Source of the DNA: an uncultured Oscillospiraceae bacterium
GTDB lineage: Bacteria; Bacillota; Clostridia; Oscillospirales; Ruminococcaceae
Assembly (NCBI GenBank): GCA_900556525.1
Contig: USOZ01000127.1
Span: forward strand, 1 to 5,821
Direction: 5' to 3'
Length of the DNA: 5,821 nt
This document shows positions 1-5,487 of the stretch, piece by piece; the first letter of the stretch is position 1; every line of letters begins with the position of its first letter. The notes under the pieces are model-generated. The model was not told where the DNA came from. It saw only the letters and a list, made by a program, of their open reading frames with translations, and searched no databases. The position numbers were made by a program, and so were the translations under genes.

Positions 1-1351
1 CGACAAGCGCTTTCCAGCCGTCCTTGTTGTTGTCGTAGAGATCCTTTGCGCGATTTATAGCGCCGAGCATATCCAGAGCGTTGTAGGACTGGAAAGTGAA
101 GCCGATTCCGTTTCCGCTTTCGTCGCCGTAGTCGAGGATAGAGTCTTTCAGACCGCCCGTTGCGCGAACGATCGGAACTGTTCCGTAACGCAGCGCGATC
201 ATCTGTGCAAGTCCGCAAGGCTCGCTCTTACTGGGCATAAGGAACATATCCGCGCCCGCGTAGATCTTCTTTGCGTATGCGGGAACATATCCGCACTTAA
301 AGCTTACCGCCTCGGGGTACTTGTTCTGCATATAATAGAAGAAATCTTCGTACTGCTTTTCGCCCGAACCGAGAACTACGACCTTAATTCCCGAGCATAC
401 AATATCGTCGAGAACGCACTTTATCAGGTCGAAGCCCTTATGCTCAACAAGGCGGGAAATTATACCCATAACAGGAACGTCGCACTGCGGGAGGTTAGCC
501 TCTTTAAGAAGTTCCTCGCGGCACTTTTTCTTGCCCGCCATTTTTCCGGGCTTGAAGTTCGCGGCGATACCCTTATCGGTTTCGCTGTTGTACATATCCG
601 TGTCGATTCCGTTGAGGAAGCCGCAGGTCTTGTACTGCTTTGAATTAAGGCAGCGGTCAAGTCCGTGCGAGAACCACGGGTTGAGGATTTCCTTTGCGTA
701 TGTGGGCGAAACGGTCGTGACCTTATCCGCCATTTCGATAGCGCCCTTCATGAGGTTGACATCGCCGTCGTATTCGATTATCGAGCAGAGATGACGCGGG
801 ATAGAGAAAATTTCTTCCGCAAGTTCAAGTCCGTACTGTCCCTGATAGCCGATATTATGTATCGTGAATACGTTGTGCATACCCCACATATTGTGATGAT
901 ACTTGTAGTAAATGTTGTAATAAACGGGAACGAGCGCAGTCTGCCAGTCGTTTGAATTGATAATGTCGAACTTCAGTTCGAGGTGTTCGATCATTTCAAG
1001 GATAGCGCGCGAGAAGAACGCATAGCGCTCCGCGTCGTCGTAATATCCGTACAGACCGTAATCGCGCTTGAAATAATATTCATTGTCGATAAAGTAGTAT
1101 GTTACGCCGTTGAGTTTTGTGGTGAAAATGCCGCAGTACTGCGAACGCCAGCCTACAGGCACATAGAAATTCGTAACATACTCAAATTTCTCACACACCT
1201 CCGGCTTTATGGAATTGATATAATAAGGCATAACGACCGCACATTCGTGTCCTGCCTCAACAAGAGCTTTCGGAAGTGAACCTGCTACATCTGCCAGACC
1301 GCCGGAAGCGGCAAAGGGCTGAGCCTCGCTGGCTGCATATAAAATCTTCAT
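1..1351 (-). CDS. glgA: Glycogen synthase (ADP-glucose, GT5 family), 3' end cut by the window
   Basis: Transfers glucose from ADP-glucose to the non-reducing end of a growing alpha-1,4-glucan in the cytoplasm, the chain-elongating step of glycogen synthesis. Read on the minus strand, 450 codons are open to the window edge; the family is usually about 475-480 residues, so only some 25-30 residues are missing. Visible landmarks are the N-terminal SGGLADV loop (residues 16-22), NDWQTA (134-139), the TIHNIGYQG segment (163-171), LNGID (246-250), SRLVEHKG (299-306, with Arg300 and Lys305), and EPCGL (377-381, with Glu377); numbering matches the E. coli enzyme closely. The normally conserved lysine of KxGGL (position 15) is Ala. 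The start at 1351 gives the canonical MKIL opening. An in-frame ATG at 1363 lies only 1 base after the GGAAAGG purine tract, too close for that tract to serve it; the tract is 13 bases from 1351, which is long but workable. No other glg gene is visible. Family assignment is firm; the exact start is less so. Confidence 0.96.
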   Translation of the reverse strand, partial: MKILYAASEAQPFAASGGLADVAGSLPKALVEAGHECAVVMPYYINSIKPEVCEKFEYVTNFYVPVGWRSQYCGIFTTKLNGVTYYFIDNEYYFKRDYGLYGYYDDAERYAFFSRAILEMIEHLELKFDIINSNDWQTALVPVYYNIYYKYHHNMWGMHNVFTIHNIGYQGQYGLELAEEIFSIPRHLCSIIEYDGDVNLMKGAIEMADKVTTVSPTYAKEILNPWFSHGLDRCLNSKQYKTCGFLNGIDTDMYNSETDKGIAANFKPGKMAGKKKCREELLKEANLPQCDVPVMGIISRLVEHKGFDLIKCVLDDIVCSGIKVVVLGSGEKQYEDFFYYMQNKYPEAVSFKCGYVPAYAKKIYAGADMFLMPSKSEPCGLAQMIALRYGTVPIVRATGGLKDSILDYGDESGNGIGFTFQSYNALDMLGAINRAKDLYDNNKDGWKALV

Positions 1352-1413
1352 AACCGTTACCATACCTTTCCGTTTGTAAATCATCATTATGAGCATTTGC
1401 TGCTCTTAGGATT

Positions 1414-1441
1414 ATTATAACATATTTTTAAAAAATTGCAA
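1414..1441 (-). promoter_or_regulatory. Predicted sigma-A promoter of glgA with extended -10
   Basis: On the minus strand TTGCAA (1441-1436) is followed after 16 bases by a perfect TATAAT (1419-1414), preceded by TG at the extended -10 position (TGTTATAAT). The predicted transcript starts near 1407, giving a leader of about 55 bases. A small inverted repeat, GAGCA/TGCTC with a 5-base loop (1391-1405), lies just at or after the start site; its role is unknown. Confidence 0.75.
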
Positions 1442-1525
1442 TAGTTTTATAAAAAATAGTGACAAAACGACAGATAATTGTTAATTTTGCACAAGTAACA
1501 ATTGCTTTATTTTCCCTGCCGCGAT

Positions 1526-1554
1526 TTGACAAATTTCGTTTCCTGTGTTAAAAT
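1526..1554 (+). promoter_or_regulatory. Predicted sigma-A promoter of the 112-residue protein gene
   Basis: TTGACA (1526-1531) and TAAAAT (1549-1554) are separated by 17 bases, which is the optimal spacing. The predicted transcript starts near 1561, leaving a leader of about 27 bases with a strong AAGGGGAG ribosome site (1571-1578) 9 bases before the ATG. It is oriented away from the glgA promoter. Confidence 0.8.
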
Positions 1555-1587
1555 TAAAACAATATTTCAAAAGGGGAGCGGACCGAT

Positions 1588-1926
1588 ATGCTGTTCAGAA
1601 AAAAGATATTCAAAACGCCAGTCCAAAAAGCGGCGGAGTCGCAGCCGAAAACGAAAAAGGTGCAGTACGTTCCGATGGATATTGCCGAACTGCGCGCGAT
1701 GCTCGACGCGGACATAAACGCGCTTGTGCCGCTAGAGCCCGTCAATTATTACGCTTCTAAGGACAAATTCCTGCAATGCACGTTCTTTTACAGCGAGGAT
1801 TATTCGCAGGTCTATTTCGTTGTTGAAATGTATGAGTACGACAGACCCGTTTCATCAACGGCGTATTACGAAGCAGATTATGACCTTATGAAACGCGCTC
1901 TGAGGCGCTTCGGACAGCAGATCTGA
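1588..1926 (+). CDS. Small uncharacterised tyrosine-rich protein (112 residues)
   Basis: I do not recognise this protein and assign no function. It is very likely a real gene: it has a near-consensus promoter with 17-base spacing and a strong Shine-Dalgarno sequence 9 bases before the ATG, and it fills the gap between two unrelated units. Residues 1-24 are rich in Lys/Arg (RKK at 4-6, KTKK at 21-24) with no hydrophobic stretch, so this is not a signal peptide. Residues 30-48 look helical (MDIAELRAMLDADINALVP). Residues 54-98 carry alternating aromatic and aliphatic residues suggesting beta strands (QCTFFYSEDYSQVYFVVEMYEY), and residues 99-109 look like a basic helix (DLMKRALRRFG). Eleven of 112 residues are Tyr. 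No membrane segment is seen, so it is probably cytosolic with a small alpha/beta fold. No convincing terminator follows it before the leuA promoter, so its transcript may run into the T-box leader. Confidence 0.82.
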   Translation: MLFRKKIFKTPVQKAAESQPKTKKVQYVPMDIAELRAMLDADINALVPLEPVNYYASKDKFLQCTFFYSEDYSQVYFVVEMYEYDRPVSSTAYYEADYDLMKRALRRFGQQI

Positions 1927-1957
1927 AATTTTATTTTATGAAATTTATGTGAAATAC

Positions 1958-1986
1958 TTGACAAGCCGAAAAAAATCGGCTATAAT
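1958..1986 (+). promoter_or_regulatory. Perfect-consensus sigma-A promoter of the T-box/leuA unit
   Basis: TTGACA (1958-1963), a 17-base spacer, and TATAAT (1981-1986) match the sigma-A consensus at all twelve hexamer positions. Transcription should begin near 1993, just ahead of T-box Stem I. A strong promoter fits a unit whose output is set afterwards by transcript termination. Confidence 0.9.
1964..1981. repeat. Inverted repeat filling the spacer of the leuA promoter
   Basis: AGCCGA (1964-1969) and TCGGCT (1976-1981) are perfect 6-base arms around an A6 centre, occupying almost exactly the DNA between the -35 and -10 hexamers. It could be an operator for a dimeric repressor. It lacks a T-tract on the plus strand, so it is a poor candidate for a terminator of the upstream gene. 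The arms are seen directly; the operator role is inference. Confidence 0.5.
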
Positions 1987-2000
1987 GTGGCTTGTAAACA

Positions 2001-2260
2001 ACAAAGCAAATGCAGCGACAGGGAACAAAGCATTTTCGGCTTTTCAGAGAGCCGCCGTTAGGTGTGAGGCGGTAAGCGGGACTTGTCATAACTCGCCCTC
2101 AAGCAGTTTGGCTGAACATTGCAGTAAGCCTGACCGGGTTTCTCCCGTTATAGAGGAGCGCATTGATTGATGCGGCTAAGCGGGCGCTTTTGCGCCAATA
2201 AGAGTGGTACCACGAGGATATTCTCCCCGTCTCTTTACTGAGGCGGGGAGTTTTTGTTTT
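2001..2260 (+). promoter_or_regulatory. T-box riboswitch leader, predicted tRNA-Leu specific (CUC specifier)
   Basis: This untranslated leader senses uncharged tRNA and controls transcription of the following leuA gene. The diagnostic T-box sequence AGAGTGGTACCACG lies at 2201-2214. The Stem I base pairs AGCAAAUGC (2005-2013) with GC-GUUU-GCU elements at 2103-2113. Above it, GGG (2021-2023) pairs with CCC (2096-2098), with a GA-rich bulge between. The distal arm is CCGCC/GGCGG (2052-2056, 2068-2072). Immediately before the CCC strand are G2095 and then CUC (2092-2094), the position of the specifier codon, which reads leucine. Downstream are hairpins CGGG/CCCG (2135-2147) and CGCAT/ATGCG (2159-2174), and Stem III GGCGC/GCGCC (2183-2196). 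The UGGU bulge (2205-2208) would pair with ACCA, fitting the A discriminator base usual for tRNA-Leu. The T-box call is firm; the specifier comes from hand folding, though it agrees with the leuA product. Confidence 0.95.
2223..2260 (+). terminator. Intrinsic terminator of the T-box leader
   Basis: An 11-pair stem, CTCCCCGTCTC (2223-2233) with GAGGCGGGGAG (2240-2250), has one G-U pair and a 6-base loop and is followed by TTTTTGTTTT (2251-2260). The 5' arm (CTC at 2223-2225) can alternatively pair with GAG in the T-box sequence (2202-2204), the expected antiterminator switch. It may also end read-through transcripts from the upstream 112-residue gene. Confidence 0.93.
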
Positions 2261-2294
2261 ACCCACTGCTGCGCTGAAAGGAAAGGTAGAAAAA

Positions 2295-3962
2295 ATGCAA
2301 AACACAGGAAAGTACAGAAAAAATTATTTTGTTCCGCCCGTAAACGGCTATCGCTGGACGCAGCGCGAGAACATCACACAGGCTCCCGTATGGTGCAGCG
2401 TTGATCTGCGCGACGGAAATCAGGCGCTTGTCGTTCCGATGAGCCTTGAAGAAAAGCTCGAATTTTTCACTGTGCTTGTTCGCCTCGGATTCAAGGAGAT
2501 CGAAATCGGCTTCCCCGCAGCAAGTGAAACGGAATATGAGTTCTGCCGCGAACTTATCGAACGCGGGCTTATCCCCGACGACGTTACGATACAGGTTCTC
2601 ACCCAGTCGCGCGAGCACATAATCAAAAAGACGTTTGAAGCGCTCAGGGGCGCAAAAAACGCGATAGTTCACCTGTACAACTCAACGTCGGTCGCTCAGC
2701 GCGAACAGGTTTTCCGCAAGGAAAAGCCCGAGATAACCGAAATCGCGGTAAGCGGCGCAAAACTGCTCAAAGAATATGCGGCAAATACCCCAGGAAACTT
2801 CCGCTTTGAATATTCGCCCGAAAGCTTCACGGGTACCGAACCCGAATACGCCCTTGAAATTTGCAACGAGGTACTGAAGGTCTGGGAACCCACGCCCGAA
2901 AACAAGGTCATCATCAACCTGCCCGTTACGGTCGAGCTGTCGCTCCCGCACATTTACGCAAATCAGGTCGAATATATGTGCGACAATCTCTACAAGCGTG
3001 AAAATGTTATCATTTCGCTTCATCCGCACAACGACCGCGGCTGTGCTGTCGCGGATACCGAGCTTGGACTTCTCGCGGGCGCAGACCGCGTCGAGGGAAC
3101 TCTTTTCGGAAACGGCGAGCGCACGGGAAATGTTGACATTGTCACCCTCGCGCTGAATATGTACAGCCACGGAGTCGACCCAAAGCTCGATTTCTCCGAC
3201 CTCCCCTCGGTCGTAAAGATATACGAGCAGATGACCTGTATGCACGTCGGCGAACGCCAGCCGTACAGCGGTTCGCTTGTTTTTGCTGCATTCTCGGGTT
3301 CGCACCAGGACGCCATCGCAAAGGGCATGAAATGGCGCGACGACGGAAAATCCGAATACTGGGACGTTCCTTATCTGCCTATCGACCCGAAAGACGTCGG
3401 ACGTCAGTACGACGGCGACATTATCCGTATCAACAGCCAGAGCGGAAAGGGCGGCATAGGCTATCTGCTCCGCCAGAAGTTTGGTATAGATCTGCCGTTT
3501 AAAATGCGCGAAGCGGTCGGATACGCTGTCAAGGACATTTCCGACAAGGAACACCGCGAGCTTTCGCCCACAGACGTTCACGATATTTTCATGGGAATGT
3601 TCGTAAACGTCGATTCTCCGCTTAAATTTATCGAAGTTCACTATGTTCAGAAACCCGAGGAATATCTCGCCGAACTTACCGTTATATACAACGGCGAACG
3701 CCGTGTGATGAACGGTAGAGGTAACGGTCGTCTGGACGCAGTCGCAGACGCTATGCGAAAGGCACTCGGCACTGAATTCACGCTTCTTTCCTACTCTGAA
3801 CAGGCGCTCGGTGAAGGCTCGGATTCACAGGCTATGTCATATATCGAGATATGCAGCGGCAACGGCGTTGTTACATGGGGAACGGGACTTCACACCGATA
3901 TTATCGCTTCTTCCGTTCACGCTCTTATCTGCGCTATCAACCGCAGCGGCATTATTAAGTAA
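2295..3962 (+). CDS. leuA: 2-isopropylmalate synthase, long (actinobacterial/yeast-like) type
   Basis: Condenses acetyl-CoA with 2-ketoisovalerate to form 2-isopropylmalate, the first committed step of leucine synthesis, in the cytoplasm. The 555-residue length and sequence fit the long LeuA class (M. tuberculosis/yeast LEU4 type) and not the shorter E. coli/Bacillus type of about 510-520. The TIM-barrel catalytic domain spans roughly residues 25-310 and carries DLRDGNQ (37-43; Arg39 and metal ligand Asp40), HPHNDRG (243-249; metal ligands His243 and His245) and GERTGNVD (274-281; Asn279). The spacing of these ligands matches the mycobacterial enzyme. Linker residues 330-390 include SGSHQDA (334-340; probable catalytic His337) and VPYLPIDPKDVGR. 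Residues from about 435 to 555 form the LeuA regulatory domain for leucine feedback. The start is supported by AAGGAAAGG (2278-2286), 8 bases upstream. A leucine-type T-box precedes it. No leuB, leuC or leuD lies alongside. The usual acidic residue after GNQAL is Val47 here. Confidence 0.96.
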   Translation: MQNTGKYRKNYFVPPVNGYRWTQRENITQAPVWCSVDLRDGNQALVVPMSLEEKLEFFTVLVRLGFKEIEIGFPAASETEYEFCRELIERGLIPDDVTIQVLTQSREHIIKKTFEALRGAKNAIVHLYNSTSVAQREQVFRKEKPEITEIAVSGAKLLKEYAANTPGNFRFEYSPESFTGTEPEYALEICNEVLKVWEPTPENKVIINLPVTVELSLPHIYANQVEYMCDNLYKRENVIISLHPHNDRGCAVADTELGLLAGADRVEGTLFGNGERTGNVDIVTLALNMYSHGVDPKLDFSDLPSVVKIYEQMTCMHVGERQPYSGSLVFAAFSGSHQDAIAKGMKWRDDGKSEYWDVPYLPIDPKDVGRQYDGDIIRINSQSGKGGIGYLLRQKFGIDLPFKMREAVGYAVKDISDKEHRELSPTDVHDIFMGMFVNVDSPLKFIEVHYVQKPEEYLAELTVIYNGERRVMNGRGNGRLDAVADAMRKALGTEFTLLSYSEQALGEGSDSQAMSYIEICSGNGVVTWGTGLHTDIIASSVHALICAINRSGIIK

Positions 3963-4073
3963 CCCTCGACGGCACGCCGGCTCTGTCATTTCACTTGATA
4001 AGTCAAACAAAATAATGTGTAGTAGAACAAAAAATAAAAAACAAACGAGCGATCCGGCATTGCCCGAAAAAAC

Positions 4074-4107
4074 AACGGCTCCGCAGAAAAGCGAAGCCGT
4101 TTTTGTT
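4074..4107. terminator. Bidirectional terminator between convergent leuA and araD
   Basis: Arms AACGGCT (4074-4080) and AGCCGTT (4095-4101) are extended inward, past one C-A mismatch, by CGC (4082-4084) and GCG (4091-4093), with an AGAAAA loop. TTTTTGTTTATT follows on the plus strand. On the minus strand the stem is followed by TTGTTTTTT (complement of 4065-4073). It begins about 10 bases after the araD stop codon and about 110 bases after that of leuA. The 110-base stretch from 3963 to 4073 shows no gene or other clear signal. Confidence 0.85.
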
Positions 4108-4110
4108 TAT

Positions 4111-5052
4111 TCAGAAAGTGAAATCAAGCGGTCCTGCCGTCATTGAAGCCATTTCATCGGGAGTATTTTTATTCTCGGCGGGAGCGCTCCCGAATTTGAA
4201 CACTTCTTCTTCCCTCTCGGGCGGACGGTTAATGCTCGGGCGCGCGGAAACCTCGGCGATCTCGGAAATGTTCTTCAGCTCGACTGTGTATGCGCTGGGT
4301 GTTATTCTAAGCTCGTCGCTCCCCTCTTCGGTAACTTCCTCCCCCGCAGGCTTTATGATATGCTGACCGTAATACGCGTCGTCGCCATGCTTGCGGAGAT
4401 AGTGCTTATCAAGCAGCGCGTCCTGTATACGGGTAAGTCCGAACTGGAAATTCACGTTGAACACCGCCATGTGAGCGACTTCCTCAAGGACTACCGCCGC
4501 TTCGACCGACTTTTTCGCGTCGGTTCCCCATGTGAACGGACCGTGCGAAGCGACAAGGCACGCGGGCATATCGAGCGGGTCGACGCGGCGCGCGGTAATC
4601 GTATCAACGATATGATAGCCAGTCTGCTTTTCGTAGTCGGTTTCGATCTGCTCTTTTTTCATCGGCAGCGTGCAGGGAATGTCACCGTAAAAATAATCGG
4701 CGTGGGTAGTTCCGTAAGCAACTATATCAAGCCCCGCCTGCGCCCATATCGTCGCATAAAGCGAGTGCGTATGCGTAACGCCGCCTATCGACGGAAAGGA
4801 CTGATATAAAGCGAGGTGCGTGGGAGTATCGGTCGAGGGATTGAGATCTCCCTCAATAACGCGTCCCTCCATATCCACAACGACCATATTTTCGGGAGAA
4901 AGTTCCTCATAAGGCACGCCCGAGGGCTTTATAACGACCAGCCCCTGTTCACGGTCAATTCCCGAAACGTTTCCCCAAGTAAATTTAACAAGCCCGTATT
5001 TCTGAAGCATCATATTCGCTTCATAAACCTGACGGCGAAGCTCTTCAAGCAT
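4111..5052 (-). CDS. araD: L-ribulose-5-phosphate 4-epimerase with C-terminal extension
   Basis: Interconverts L-ribulose 5-phosphate and D-xylulose 5-phosphate, linking arabinose use to the pentose phosphate pathway; it is a class II aldolase-like metalloenzyme of the cytoplasm. The 313-residue protein aligns by eye with E. coli AraD (231 residues) over its first 230. GNVS is at 27-30, KPSG at 42-45, STDTPTH at 73-79 (Asp75), the HTH zinc ligands at 94-96, GTTHADYF at 114-121 (Asp119), SHGPF at 169-173 (zinc ligand His170), LLDKHYLRKHG at 213-223, and YYGQ at 227-230. Known family members end at about this YYGQ, but here about 83 more residues follow, rich in Glu, Pro and Ser and probably disordered. 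The start at 5052 is preferred over an in-frame ATG at 5094 because it matches the family N-terminus (MLEEL), has CAGG 6 bases upstream, and the -10 box would put transcription start at about 5093. No other arabinose gene is present. Confidence 0.95.
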   Translation of the reverse strand: MLEELRRQVYEANMMLQKYGLVKFTWGNVSGIDREQGLVVIKPSGVPYEELSPENMVVVDMEGRVIEGDLNPSTDTPTHLALYQSFPSIGGVTHTHSLYATIWAQAGLDIVAYGTTHADYFYGDIPCTLPMKKEQIETDYEKQTGYHIVDTITARRVDPLDMPACLVASHGPFTWGTDAKKSVEAAVVLEEVAHMAVFNVNFQFGLTRIQDALLDKHYLRKHGDDAYYGQHIIKPAGEEVTEEGSDELRITPSAYTVELKNISEIAEVSARPSINRPPEREEEVFKFGSAPAENKNTPDEMASMTAGPLDFTF

Positions 5053-5099
5053 AAGACACCTGTCTTTCCCGGCAAAAGCCGTACTATATTCCATTTTTA

Positions 5100-5128
5100 A
5101 TTATATATCATTTTGGGAAGGTTTTCAA
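5100..5128 (-). promoter_or_regulatory. Predicted sigma-A promoter of araD
   Basis: On the minus strand TTGAAA (5128-5123) is followed after 17 bases by TATAAT (5105-5100). Transcription would start near 5093, which puts the upstream ATG at 5094 at or before the transcript start and supports translation from 5052 with a leader of about 40 bases. A weak TCAC-T6-GTGA inverted repeat (5156-5169) lies upstream, just after the preceding gene's stop. Confidence 0.75.
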
Positions 5129-5169
5129 GTTCTTTTAAAAATTTCTATTTTTAGTTCACTTTTTTGTGA

Positions 5170-5487
5170 TTATTTTGTGCATTTTCCCGAATCCCAGAAA
5201 AATTCAGGCTTAACCCGCCCATTTTCGTCGAATTGCACTCCCTCCGCTTCGAGCAGCTCAATCTGCCTGTTTTCACCGCCGAAAGCGAACGCCTCGGACA
5301 CTTCCCCGAAGCGGTTCACCACGCGATAACACGGGATATGCTGCGGGTCGGGATTGACGTGAAGCGCGTACCCGACAACTCTCGACCAGCGCGGATTTCC
5401 TGCCAGCCGCGCTATCTGCCCGTAGGTAGCAACCTTTCCGTGCGGAATACGCGAAACGACCATATATATCATCTCGAACGTCGTCAT
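5170..5487 (-). CDS. MGMT-family alkyltransferase-like DNA-binding protein (105 residues)
   Basis: Resembles the single-domain C-terminal part of O6-alkylguanine-DNA alkyltransferases and the alkyltransferase-like (ATL/YbaZ) proteins, which bind alkylated DNA and either remove the lesion or flag it for repair. Visible features are [15 protein letters not shown] (16-30; wing-helix DNA-binding region), [12 protein letters not shown] (31-42; Arg36 in the position of the base-flipping arginine), IPCYRVVN (51-58; Cys53 at the acceptor position), FAFGGENRQ (67-75) and LLEAEGV (78-84; the Glu near the active site). The usual PCHRV reads PCYRV here, so the acceptor Cys is kept but the His that activates it is Tyr. 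The N-terminal domain of full AGTs is absent. The start at 5487 is chosen because ATGA overlaps the nadE stop and a GGAGGGG site lies 5 bases upstream; a longer in-frame reading to 5601 is just nadE coding sequence. No clear terminator follows. Confidence 0.87.
   Translation of the reverse strand: MTTFEMIYMVVSRIPHGKVATYGQIARLAGNPRWSRVVGYALHVNPDPQHIPCYRVVNRFGEVSEAFAFGGENRQIELLEAEGVQFDENGRVKPEFFWDSGKCTK

Noticed and set aside
440..1279. Several plus-strand open frames of 67-98 codons
   Set aside because: All are antisense to glgA, whose minus-strand reading is continuous and carries the catalytic motifs.
2682..3641. A 319-codon open frame on the minus strand opposite leuA
   Set aside because: It lies wholly antisense to a clearly recognised leuA, has no ribosome site or promoter I can see, and its translation resembles no family; it is a by-product of leuA codon bias.
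3966..3981. Short GC-rich dyad CGGC-AC-GCCG just after leuA
   Set aside because: A four-base stem with a two-base loop and no following T-tract; the real terminator is at 4074-4107.
4179..4192. Perfect 14-base palindrome CGGGAGCGCTCCCG inside the araD tail
   Set aside because: A palindrome of this length is not surprising by chance in a window this size, it has no loop or T-tract, and it lies within coding sequence.
4360..4809. A 149-codon plus-strand open frame
   Set aside because: Entirely antisense to the conserved core of araD, with no family resemblance.
5156..5169. TCAC-T6-GTGA inverted repeat after the MGMT-like gene
   Set aside because: Only four base pairs and a homopolymer loop; too weak to call a terminator or operator.
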